Origin: Bacillota bacterium
GTDB lineage: Bacteria; Bacillota; Sulfobacillia; Sulfobacillales; JAIMBI01
DNA: 39,471 nucleotides
Direction: 5' to 3'
NCBI GenBank assembly: GCA_021846505.1
Contig: JAJZWV010000036.1
Coordinates: forward strand, 1 to 39,471
Shown here: positions 26,309 through 33,780 of the stretch, one piece after another
Numbering within the stretch: position 1 is the first letter of the stretch
How the letters are laid out: each line of letters starts with the position of its first letter
Made by a program: the position numbers and the translations under genes
The notes under the pieces: generated by a model
What the model saw: only the letters and a program-made list of their open reading frames with translations
Databases searched by the model: none
What the model was told of the DNA's origin: nothing

Positions 26309-27721
26309 ATGACACAGACAGGCGAATCGGGGGCATTCCGCACGGAGCGCGACTCGATGGGTGAGATGCAGGTGCCCGCCGCGGCCTACTATGGGGCCCA
26401 GACGCAGCGCGCTGTGCTGAACTTCCCCATCAGCGGGATTCGATTTTCCCGCCCGTTCATTCGGGCGCTGGGCTTGGTGAAGCAGGCGGCCGCAGACGTC
26501 AACCACGATTTGGGGCAGCTGGGCGATCAGGACTGGCAGGCCATCGCGGCGGCGGCTGCGGAAGTGGTGGAGGGGCGCTGGGATAGCCAGTTTGTGCTGG
26601 ACATTTTTCAGACAGGCTCGGGCACGTCCACGAACATGAACGCCAATGAGGTGATTGCGCACCGGGCGGCGGAGCTGCTGCCGGCGGAGTCGGCCGCGCA
26701 CAAGATTCACCCCAATGACCACGTGAACATGGGTCAGTCGTCGAACGACGCGATTCCCACCGCGATTCACGTCGCGGCGATGGAGGCGGTGCACCGCGAG
26801 CTGCTGCCGGCACTGGCCGGCTTGCAGGCGTCGCTCGAGGCCAAAGCCGAAGAGTTTGACTCCATCGTGAAGATTGGCCGCACACACTTGCAGGATGCCA
26901 CGCCAATCCGTCTGGGCCAGGAGTTTTCTGGCTACGCCAGCCAAATCGCCCACGGCCGGCGCCGCATCAAGCAGGCGGCGGCCGACATCGAAGAGCTAGC
27001 CATTGGCGGCACCGCTGTCGGCACCGGCATCAACACGCATCCGGAGTTTGGTGCCCGCATGGCCGCTCGGCTGGCCGCTCTGACCGAGCTCCCGTTTCGG
27101 GAGGCGGACAACCACTTTGAGGCTCAGGCGGCCAAGGACGCGGCCGTCCAGCTGTCGGGCACCTTGAAGACGCTGGCGGTGAGCTTGATGAAAATCGCCA
27201 ACGACATTCGACTGCTGGGATCCGGGCCGCGCTGCGGCATCGGGGAGCTCATCATTCCCGAGACGCAGCCGGGCTCAAGCATCATGCCGGGCAAGGTCAA
27301 CCCCGTCATCGCGGAGTCTGTGATGATGGTGGCCGCCCAGGTGATGGGCAACGACCTCGCGGTGGCCATCGCCGGGGAGCGAGGCAACTTTGAGCTCAAC
27401 GTCATGATGCCGGTCCTGGCCCACAACCTGCTGTCGTCGATTCAGCTGCTGGCGGCATCGGCTCAGAACTTCGACCGGCGCCTGGTGCAGGGGCTGCAAG
27501 CCGACCGGGAGCGCGCGGAGGGGCTGGTGGAGCAGAGCCTGGCCATGGTGACCGCCCTGGCCCCGGTCATCGGCTATGACCGCGCGGCGGACATAGCCAA
27601 GACCTCACACAAGACAGGCCGCACCGTCCGCGAGCTGGTGACGGAGCAGCAAATCCTGCCGCCGGACGAGCTGCAGCGCCTGCTGGACCCGTGGAGCCAA
27701 ACCACCCCAGGGCGGGGCTAA
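26309..27721 (+). CDS. fumC: Fumarate hydratase, class II
   Basis: TCA-cycle enzyme interconverting fumarate and L-malate; iron-independent homotetramer. 470 aa. Signatures: ERDSMGEMQVPAAAYYGAQT at the N-terminus, QTGSGTSTNMNANEVIAHRA, NDHVNMGQSSNDAIPTAIHV, KIGRTHLQDATPIRLGQEFS with the catalytic His, GGTAVGTGIN, and the superfamily signature GSSIMPGKVNPV. ATG 26309 is preceded by AGGAGG (26297-26302, spacing 6). The closest relatives could include aspartase, but the THLQDATP and GTSTNMN segments fit fumarase. The cupin-GNAT gene starts 1 nt after the stop. Confidence 0.96.
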   Translation: MTQTGESGAFRTERDSMGEMQVPAAAYYGAQTQRAVLNFPISGIRFSRPFIRALGLVKQAAADVNHDLGQLGDQDWQAIAAAAAEVVEGRWDSQFVLDIFQTGSGTSTNMNANEVIAHRAAELLPAESAAHKIHPNDHVNMGQSSNDAIPTAIHVAAMEAVHRELLPALAGLQASLEAKAEEFDSIVKIGRTHLQDATPIRLGQEFSGYASQIAHGRRRIKQAAADIEELAIGGTAVGTGINTHPEFGARMAARLAALTELPFREADNHFEAQAAKDAAVQLSGTLKTLAVSLMKIANDIRLLGSGPRCGIGELIIPETQPGSSIMPGKVNPVIAESVMMVAAQVMGNDLAVAIAGERGNFELNVMMPVLAHNLLSSIQLLAASAQNFDRRLVQGLQADRERAEGLVEQSLAMVTALAPVIGYDRAADIAKTSHKTGRTVRELVTEQQILPPDELQRLLDPWSQTTPGRG

Positions 27722-27722
27722 C

Positions 27723-28520
27723 ATGCAGGTGCGGGCGCTGAGCCAGCTGGCCGCACACGCCATCGGTGCGCATGGGTCGGAGCGGGCTCACCTGGCGCCA
27801 GTGGGCACGGGGGCTCTCTCCGGCCTATCCGTATCTTATCTGATGCTGCAGGCGGGGGGGCGGCTCGGGCGCCATCCCGCCGCCGCCCGCCAGTGGCTGC
27901 TGGTGCTGGCGGGCCGGGGCGAGGCCAGCGGGAGCGACGGCCGCCCAACCGCCATTGAGACCGGGGATTTGATATGCTGGCAGGCCGGCGAGAGTCACGA
28001 AACCTGGACAGCGGTGGGCCTCGCGGCGCTCATCCTGGAAGGCGAGCACTGGCAGCCGCTTGCCCCGTGGCGCTGGCTCGAGGACGGGGAGCCGCGCGCC
28101 GCGTGGGATCCTCTCCTCCGTGAGGCCGATGAAGACCCCGCGCATCTGGCGGGGTACCGCGGTCGCGGGCGCATGCTGGCGCGGTGCGACCTGGATGGCG
28201 CACCGGCAGCCGAGGCGGTGTGGGACGTTGAAGGCGGCGGGCCGGAGCTTCTGAGCATCGCCGTTCGGGAAGACTTGCGCGGGCACGGCCTCGGCCGCGA
28301 GGCGGTCCTGCGCGTGGCGAGCGACGCCGCTGCCCACGGGCACGACCACCTGTGCGTGGCCACCACTGCTGCGGGCCTAGGGTTTTACCTCAAGATGGGC
28401 TTTCGCCCGGTGGGCGTGCGGCGGGATGTGTTTCAGCCGGGATCGGTGCGAGAGCGTGGCGCGGAGGTGCGCGACCAGCTGGTGCTGGCCGCGCCGCTGC
28501 CGCTGTCGCGTCGCCCTTAG
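27723..28520 (+). CDS. Cupin-GNAT fusion protein (N-acetyltransferase)
   Basis: 265 aa. Residues ~25-105 look like a small cupin barrel: SYLMLQAGGRLGRHPAAARQ, WLLVLAGRGEASGSDG, ETGDLICWQAGESHETWT. Residues ~125-245 form a GNAT acetyltransferase: LLSIAVREDLRGHGLGREAV carries the acetyl-CoA-binding RxxGxG motif, followed by DHLCVATTAAGLGFYLKMGF, where the aligned Tyr (FYLKMGF) is the usual general acid. A cupin could sense a small ligand or metal; the acceptor is unknown. It is coupled to fumC (ATG 1 nt after the stop) but no metabolic link is evident. Its stop overlaps the end of the convergent hepT remnant. Confidence 0.75.
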   Translation: MQVRALSQLAAHAIGAHGSERAHLAPVGTGALSGLSVSYLMLQAGGRLGRHPAAARQWLLVLAGRGEASGSDGRPTAIETGDLICWQAGESHETWTAVGLAALILEGEHWQPLAPWRWLEDGEPRAAWDPLLREADEDPAHLAGYRGRGRMLARCDLDGAPAAEAVWDVEGGGPELLSIAVREDLRGHGLGREAVLRVASDAAAHGHDHLCVATTAAGLGFYLKMGFRPVGVRRDVFQPGSVRERGAEVRDQLVLAAPLPLSRRP

Positions 28521-28892
28521 GGGAATCGGCACGCGACGTCGGCGAAGCGGTGCGGGTCGTGCAGGTGGTGGTCCAGCACCTGCCGCAGCAGCGAGGGGTC
28601 AACCTCCTGGCCACTGGGCGCGCAGAGGTTCCGGAAGCCCGCCATGGCTTTCAGCGCCCGCGTGAGCTCGGGCGTGGCCACCCCGTGGTGCGCCAGCAAG
28701 TTGAAGGTGTCGCGGCTGGTGGCCGGCAGTCCCAGATCGAAGGGCGCTTCATCTGCCCGCTGGACGTTCAGGGCGGCCGAGTCCTGGCGCCGCAGGTCCT
28801 CCAAAAGGTCGAGTCACCAGCGCACTTTTCCGCGACCCGCTCGGGCATCGGGCGATCCCCTCCGCTTTGCTCAGCACGATGTCGTCGGCCAC
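28517..28892 (-). pseudogene. HepT-like (DUF86) toxin gene, frameshifted
   Basis: Three frames must be joined: VADDIVLSKAEGIARC (GTG 28892), ERVAEKCAGDST, then LLEDLRRQDSAALNVQRA, SRDTFNLLAHHGVATPELTR, ALKAMAGFRNL and SLLRQVLDHHLHDPHRFADV to the stop at 28517. That is the four-helix HEPN/HepT fold. The expected RNase motif RNxLVHxY is replaced by RNLCAPSG, so even a repaired protein would lack the catalytic His. It overlaps the mntA-like gene by 22 nt as in real MntA/HepT operons. Confidence 0.7.
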
Positions 28893-29302
28893 CGCGGCGC
28901 CCCCTCTCGCCGCATCCGCTCAAGAATCGGGGCGCGCTCTTCGTTCAACAGGGCATAGGACTTCAGCGCCCGCATTTTAAACCACGCCACGGCGGAGGCA
29001 TCCTGCACCAGCAGGCGCTGCCCATGGGCAGCCATCTGTGGCTGCGGCCCCGTGCTGGTCCGGCGGAGGTCCACCAAGTCCACATCCCGCCGCACGATGT
29101 GCGCCAGCGCAGCGATCAGATCAAGACGCCGGCGCGCGGTCGGCGGCTCGTCGGCCAAGACCGCCGGGTCGACGTGTCTGTCGGCAATGAGGCGGCGAGC
29201 CGCCGCCGATCCAAATAAGTACACTGCCTCCAGTGCCCACCCGTCCGAGAGGCACCGCACGGCCCTCTGAACGACGGCGCCCGGCTGAGTGCTCCTGTCC
29301 AC
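28871..29302 (-). pseudogene. MntA-like minimal nucleotidyltransferase antitoxin, degenerate
   Basis: Antitoxins of the MntA family inactivate HepT by adding AMP. The frame is open (about 143 aa from GTG 29302): LEAVYLFGSAAARRLI, VDPAVLADEPP, RRDVDLVDLRRTST and SAVAWFKMRALKSYALLNEE. The active-site pattern GSx(~9)DxD is damaged: where SDVDLA is expected the sequence reads RHVDPA, so the first metal-binding Asp is missing. Together with the broken hepT this is a dead toxin-antitoxin module. The start is uncertain. Confidence 0.6.
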
Positions 29303-29433
29303 TCCTCCGATGTCTCCATCCGGCGGCCCCTGGCAGGGTGCCCGCCCACCATCTTCCGACAAGTCTTGCCTGCCTGCGAAGGAAAGAGCGCGAGATCCCG
29401 TCAAGCGGCTCGCGGCCGCCGGGTCCTTGTCGT

Positions 29434-29462
29434 TTGCCTGATAAGAACACGTGTGCTATACA
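29434..29462 (+). promoter_or_regulatory. Promoter of the radical SAM gene
   Basis: TTGCCT (29434-29439), 17-bp spacer, TGC TATACA (29454-29462): a sigma-A type promoter with extended -10. The predicted start site (~29469) falls on the ribosome binding site, so the leader is almost absent. Confidence 0.7.
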
Positions 29463-29481
29463 GGAGCCGGAGGGGATGGCC

Positions 29482-30363
29482 ATGCGGCGCGACGTCCGCA
29501 CAGTGTCCGTGAAGACGGCGTTGAACCGGGTGGCCGGCATGCCATTTGGCTGGTCGCTGAACCCGTATCGGGGATGCCAGCATGCGTGCGTGTACTGCTA
29601 CGCCCGTGCCACGCATCGGTTCTTGGATTTAGGCGCCGGGGACGACTTCAGCCGGATCCTGCTGGTGAAGGCCAATCTTCCCGAGATTCTGGATCGGGAG
29701 CTGGCGCGGCGGCGGCGGTGGCCCGACAAAGTCGTGGTGGGCACCGCCACGGACCCGTATCAGCCGATCGAGGGCCGCTGGAGAATCACGCGGCGCTGCC
29801 TCGAGGTGCTGGATCGGCGCCGTGTGGCTGTGGAGATCATCACCAAAGGGACGCTGATTCGCCGCGACATCGAGCTGCTGCAGCGCATGGCCGCCCGCGC
29901 CGGCATGGCGGTGTGCGTCAGCGTGCCCACCGTGGATGAGGCGATCTCGCGCCAGACGGAGCCGGGGGCGCCGGCGCCGCGCCACCGGCTGGCCGCCCTC
30001 GAGGCGCTGGCGGCCGCGGGCATTCGAGCCGGCGTCCTCATGGCCCCGATCCTGCCCGGCCTCACCGATGGCGCGGACCATCTTCGGCGCACGGCCAACG
30101 CCGCTCGCGATCACGGAGCGGCGTTTGTTCACGCGGATGTGGTGCGACTGTCCAGCGACGTGCGGCCGGTGTTTTCCGCCTACCTGGAGGAGCACCACCC
30201 AGAGCTGCTGGCCGGCTATGCCCACTGGTGTCATGGGCCGGCAGGGGTTCCGCCCCGGCGCATGCAAGATCGGGTGCACGCCATCGTGCCCGGGTGGGAC
30301 ATGCGGCGGGAGGACGCCGCGGCGCCGGCGCCGCGACTGGCGCAAGGGGCCTTCGACTTTTAG
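29482..30363 (+). CDS. SplB-like radical SAM protein
   Basis: 293 aa. The iron-sulfur cluster motif CxxxCxxC is in YRGCQHACVYCYARATHRF, typical of the spore-photoproduct-lyase-like (Rv2578c/SplB) radical SAM group rather than the canonical enzymes. Other marks: VGTATDPYQPIEGRWRITRR, ITKGTLIRRDIELLQRMA, SVPTVDEAISRQTEPGAP, GVLMAPILPGLTDG. The function of this subgroup is unsettled; repair of UV-damaged DNA is one suggestion from the name only. ATG 29482 was preferred to ATG 29476 because GGAGGGG (29469-29475) then has a 6-nt spacing instead of none. Confidence 0.88.
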   Translation: MRRDVRTVSVKTALNRVAGMPFGWSLNPYRGCQHACVYCYARATHRFLDLGAGDDFSRILLVKANLPEILDRELARRRRWPDKVVVGTATDPYQPIEGRWRITRRCLEVLDRRRVAVEIITKGTLIRRDIELLQRMAARAGMAVCVSVPTVDEAISRQTEPGAPAPRHRLAALEALAAAGIRAGVLMAPILPGLTDGADHLRRTANAARDHGAAFVHADVVRLSSDVRPVFSAYLEEHHPELLAGYAHWCHGPAGVPPRRMQDRVHAIVPGWDMRREDAAAPAPRLAQGAFDF

Positions 30364-30388
30364 CCAGGCGGAGAGCCGCGCCGGCCTG

Positions 30389-30397
30389 TGGTACAAT
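30389..30397 (+). promoter_or_regulatory. Extended -10 promoter before the leader ORF
   Basis: TGG-TACAAT (30389-30397) follows the radical SAM stop by 26 nt. No -35 match at normal spacing. It would drive a transcript with the 24-codon leader ORF and the GTPase gene. Confidence 0.5.
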
Positions 30398-30425
30398 GCC
30401 GCTATCTCAGCGGAGGAGGGGTCTC

Positions 30426-30500
30426 ATGCTCAAGATTGCGGCCCGAGGACTCCCCGCTGGCTTTTCTCACTGCCTCATTGCCGCCAAGGCGGGACTTTAG
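30426..30500 (+). CDS. Candidate 24-aa leader peptide
   Basis: ATG 30426 is preceded by GGAGGAGGGG at good spacing. The peptide reads MLKIAARGLPAGFSHCLIAA then KAGL and a TAG stop. It is basic and amphipathic and contains no run of a single amino acid. The stop codon is embedded in the base of the hairpin at 30499-30525, and the downstream GTPase gene starts ~155 nt later. A translated leader with a hairpin right after its stop suggests attenuation or ribosome-dependent control, but a spurious ORF cannot be excluded. Confidence 0.4.
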   Translation: MLKIAARGLPAGFSHCLIAAKAGL

Positions 30501-30525
30501 CCTGTCCCCAAGGGGGTAGCAGGCT
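30499..30525 (+). promoter_or_regulatory. Leader hairpin
   Basis: AGCCTG (30499-30504) pairs with CAGGCT (30520-30525) around an inner CCC/GGG helix (30506-30508 with 30513-30515). No T-tract follows. It begins at the stop codon of the leader ORF, so a ribosome finishing the peptide would melt it. Confidence 0.45.
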
Positions 30526-30655
30526 CTCATGCGCGTCTGGCCAGCGGCTGTTGCCCGCTTCACTGCCCAACCGAAGCTTGGCTAGCCAGAGCGTTCCAGC
30601 TGTCCGTCAGATGAGCGGGCTCCGAGGTAGACCGAGAGAAGCGAGGGTGCTAGTG

Positions 30656-31600
30656 ATGCCGATTCCCCATCAAGAAATGCGGCGCATGATCAAGCGACGC
30701 TTGGCGCGCGTGGAGCCCCGCGACCGCGCCCGCGTGCTGCGCGCGGCGCTGGAGGAGATGCCGGGGTACTACAGCGGGCCGTACGGAGAGCTGAGGCGCT
30801 GGGTGGAGAGGCAGCTGGCCGAAGCGGCCACCCGCCGGGGCGCAGAGCACCACGATGCCTATTTCATCGCGCGGCAGGGGGCCGCCCAGGTGGCCCTGGT
30901 GGGCGCCCCCAACGCGGGCAAGTCATCACTGCTGGTCGCGCTGACCGGGCGCCAGGTGCCTGTGGGCAGCTATCCCTTCACCACCGTTCGGCCGGCTGAA
31001 GGCATGGTGGTGCTGCATGGCGCGCCCGTCCAGCTGCTGGACCTGCCGGGCCTGATCGAGGGGGGTGATGAGGGCCGCGGCGATGGGCGATCCGTGCTGG
31101 CGCAGATTCGTGTGGCGGACGCCCTGGTGTTTGTGGATCCGATCGAGCGCAAGCCCGCGCCCAGCGGCGAGGCCGTTCGCCGCATGGTGCGCGCCGCACT
31201 GCCCGAGTTGCCCTGGGCCGTGGTGGGCACCAAAGTCGATTTGGCTTCCCCGGCCGAGTGCCGCGCCTGGGAGGCGCGCTGGGCCGAGGTGCCACATGCA
31301 CGCTGCGCCGCCTCCACCGGAGCCGGGCTCGCGGACGTCCAGCAGCTGCTGTGGCGCGTGGCGGGTCTGATGGCCGTGTACCCGAAGCGCCCCGGGCAAC
31401 CGCCAGCTCAGGACCCGGTGGTGCTGCCGCCAGGGTCCACAGTGCTAGACTTCGTCCGCGCCATGCACCGCGACTGGGACGCCCGCTTCACAACGGCGCG
31501 GGTGACGGGGCCGAGCGCGCGGTTTGCCGGACAGACGGTGGGCCGCGACCACGTCCTGCAGGACGGCGACCACGTCGAGCTGTCCCTGAAGGGAAGCTGA
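30656..31600 (+). CDS. DRG/Obg-like GTPase with TGS domain
   Basis: 314 aa. Helical N-terminus (RRMIKRRLARVEPRDRARVL), G domain and C-terminal TGS domain. G1 is VALVGAPNAGKSSLLVALTG, the switch G2 region SYPFTTVRPAEGMVV, G3 LLDLPGLIEGGDEG, G4 appears as VGTKVD (usually NKxD). The TGS part is VVLPPGSTVLDFVRAMHRDW, VGRDHVLQDGDHVELS. This order matches the DRG/YchF-related TRAFAC GTPases that associate with ribosomes or RNA. The non-canonical T in G4 may alter guanine specificity. ATG 30656 has an in-frame GTG just before it; GCGAGGG is a weak binding site. It converges tightly (1 nt) on the acyltransferase gene. Confidence 0.88.
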   Translation: MPIPHQEMRRMIKRRLARVEPRDRARVLRAALEEMPGYYSGPYGELRRWVERQLAEAATRRGAEHHDAYFIARQGAAQVALVGAPNAGKSSLLVALTGRQVPVGSYPFTTVRPAEGMVVLHGAPVQLLDLPGLIEGGDEGRGDGRSVLAQIRVADALVFVDPIERKPAPSGEAVRRMVRAALPELPWAVVGTKVDLASPAECRAWEARWAEVPHARCAASTGAGLADVQQLLWRVAGLMAVYPKRPGQPPAQDPVVLPPGSTVLDFVRAMHRDWDARFTTARVTGPSARFAGQTVGRDHVLQDGDHVELSLKGS

Positions 31601-31601
31601 C

Positions 31602-32702
31602 CTACTGGCGAGACAGCTGCGGCTGGTATTCCGGCTCGCGTGGGGCCGGGGCGGGCTTTAACCGGTGGCCCGCCCAGCCCCAGCGCGCGATGAGCCGCTG
31701 GCCCCACTGGCGGGCAGGTTCTTCGACCAAGCGATAGCTGAGTTCGCCGGCCGCGATGGTGAGCGCCGCCATGGCGGCAAGGCGCACCACAAAGCCCAGT
31801 GCGCCCTGCTGGGTGGCGCCCGGCATGTAGGGCAGCACCACCGCCGTGAGAATCGGCCAGTGCAGCAGGTACCAGGAGTAGCTGCGCGTGCCTGCGTACT
31901 GCAGCCAGCGGCTGTTGGTGATGCAAGCCACGCCGGGCAGCCGGTGCCACACCGCATAGGTGAGCAAGCCACCGGGGATGGCCCACAGGACGGCGCTGTA
32001 GGCGGGGGGTACATTCATGAGCCCCACCGCCAGCGCCACGGCGCCGATTATCCCCACGCTGAGGCCCTGCAGGGACCGCCCCGGGTGGGATGTCCAAAAC
32101 AGCGCGAGCCCGAGTGCAAACCACACTGCCTGCCCCGGGAGCGACCAAAAGAGAAACGCATAGGCCCAGCCTGGCCACGGGCTGAACACATGGCTCATCA
32201 CCCAGGGCCAAGCCAGGGAGGCTACGAAACCCAGGAACAGCGTGCGGAGGGCGCCCATGCGCGGCATCAGCCAGAGGATAATCACGGGGAACAGGAGGTA
32301 AAAGGCCATCTCGGTCCCGATGGACCACTCCACGCCCAGCCACGAATTTTGATACGCGGGAATCCAGCCAAAGGCAAACGTGAGATGGGCGAGAAGATTC
32401 CCGGGGGTGAAGACATTGCTGGCCATGGCATGCGGGGCATAGTTGGGCTTGCCCTGTCCAATGAGCCAGGCCACCACCAGCACCAGGTAAAACAGCGGGG
32501 CAATGCGAAAGAAGCGCCGGGCCCAAAATGCCGCCGTGGGCTTGGGGTCGCGGCCCTGCCGGTTATGCCAGCTCGCCGACAGGGTGAGGGCGCTGACAAT
32601 GAAGAAGAGGCCGACGCCCTCGGCGCCTTGGCCCACGGTGCGGGACCAAATCACATGCGGAATCACGTTGACGATGTAGGCGTGAAACAGCAGCACACCC
32701 AC
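31602..32702 (-). CDS. Acyltransferase 3 (OafA/YrhL) family membrane protein
   Basis: Integral membrane O-acyltransferase, likely modifying a cell-surface sugar. About 10 hydrophobic segments; HxxxxxxxP-like early region VGVLLFHAYIVNVIPH with the family His, then AEGVGLFFIVSALTLS, AAFWARRFFRIAPLFYLVLV with the RxxR motif, and NSWLGVEWSIGTEMAFYLLF. The recognised frame begins at a GTG, but the sequence just upstream (HPGLDSLRGIAIVGV) is clearly the conserved N-terminal motif and lacks an in-frame start. ATGATG near 32805 with GAAAGGGG is in a different frame, so a frameshift near 32720-32760 is likely. The gene may be inactive or the assembly may have an error. Confidence 0.82.
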   Translation of the reverse strand: MGVLLFHAYIVNVIPHVIWSRTVGQGAEGVGLFFIVSALTLSASWHNRQGRDPKPTAAFWARRFFRIAPLFYLVLVVAWLIGQGKPNYAPHAMASNVFTPGNLLAHLTFAFGWIPAYQNSWLGVEWSIGTEMAFYLLFPVIILWLMPRMGALRTLFLGFVASLAWPWVMSHVFSPWPGWAYAFLFWSLPGQAVWFALGLALFWTSHPGRSLQGLSVGIIGAVALAVGLMNVPPAYSAVLWAIPGGLLTYAVWHRLPGVACITNSRWLQYAGTRSYSWYLLHWPILTAVVLPYMPGATQQGALGFVVRLAAMAALTIAAGELSYRLVEEPARQWGQRLIARWGWAGHRLKPAPAPREPEYQPQLSRQ

Positions 32703-33051
32703 GATGGCGATGCCTCGCAGCGAGTCCAGGCCGGGATGGCGGGCACCGCCGCCGGCGGTCCCACCGCGAGAGCCCTCGGAGCGCGCTCGCCCGTACAGCC
32801 CATCATCCCCTTTCGCCGTGGGTTAAAGTACTGGCCAAGCCGCCTCCACGGGCTTCCGCGAGCGCGGCGCATTACACCTCCTGCCGTCACCCTAGCGGAT
32901 TCCTGCGGCGCATGCTAGGCGCCCAGCGGCGCAGAGCGGCGGTGTGCGGCTGTGGGGCGCGCTCTCGGCCCCAAAGGCCTGTGTGTCGCCGGCAGGCGCT
33001 CGGTTAGGGCCGAGCACGCCATCACGCGGTGCTCTCAGACGACTCTAAGTT

Positions 33052-33780
33052 TTAGTCGGGGGCGCGCGCCGACAGCCCCTGCCGAAGGCGGCTCACGGCG
33101 GGCGCGTCGTCAGGCGCGACAGCGCTCCAGTATTCGGTGAGCTGGGCAATCCGGCCCTGGAGGAAGTTGAAGAACGACACCACATGAAACGCCTGACGGG
33201 GATCATCTCGGTCCCAGACGCGCGCCGCAGTGATCACCTGGGGGCCATCCACGGCGGCGCGCTCCACGTGGCATGCCCAGTTCCCGGGATAGGCTTCGTT
33301 GACCGAAACCCATTGATCCCGCGTCAGCTGCTCTTGGCTCGAGGGCCAGCGAACGACAGCGTCCTCCGCCAGGATCTGCCCGGCTTGCGCATACGCGCGG
33401 CGGTCCATGAGGTGCCAGAAGTGAGCGGCGGTCTCTCGCAGCTGATCGGGGCTTTCGGCCCCCGGTGAATCCACGGGATCCACCCGCCACAGCGACAGCC
33501 CGCCTTCGCGGTCCTGGGCCAGCTGCCACGGGCGGGAGCCAATCGTGACGCTGCCTAGAATGCGTGCGCCCTGCGACTCCCACTGATTGACGGCGCCTTC
33601 TAAGTCGGCCACGCGCCAGCAGGGTGCGGCGGTGCCTGCGGGCAGCTCGGGCGGGGACGCCGGCAGCACCGCAACCGGGGAGCGGCCGCGCCGGATCCCC
33701 AGGCTTCGGTACTGCAGCCACAGAGCCTCGGGCTCATCGGACCACAGGGCGATGCCCAAAAGCTCGGGGTCAGTGCTCAT
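33052..33780 (-). CDS. VOC (glyoxalase-like) plus SnoaL-like fusion protein
   Basis: 242 aa. The first ~105 residues resemble one glyoxalase/bleomycin-resistance (VOC) module: LGIALWSDEPEALWLQYRSL, VADLEGAVNQWESQGARILG, PWQLAQDREGGLSLWRVDP. The rest (from ~115) is a SnoaL/NTF2-type cone fold: LRETAAHFWHLMDRRAYAQA, EDAVVRWPSSQEQLTRDQWV, AFHVVSFFNFLQGRIAQLTE, YW. Both halves are plausible small-molecule or stress-related domains; the reaction is unknown. ATG 33780 lies inside the end of ispH (11-nt overlap), so it is translationally coupled to it. Confidence 0.72.
   Translation of the reverse strand: MSTDPELLGIALWSDEPEALWLQYRSLGIRRGRSPVAVLPASPPELPAGTAAPCWRVADLEGAVNQWESQGARILGSVTIGSRPWQLAQDREGGLSLWRVDPVDSPGAESPDQLRETAAHFWHLMDRRAYAQAGQILAEDAVVRWPSSQEQLTRDQWVSVNEAYPGNWACHVERAAVDGPQVITAARVWDRDDPRQAFHVVSFFNFLQGRIAQLTEYWSAVAPDDAPAVSRLRQGLSARAPD

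Noticed and set aside
31665-32918. Plus-strand open frame antisense to the acyltransferase (417 codons)
   Set aside because: Shadow of the membrane protein gene; no motif.
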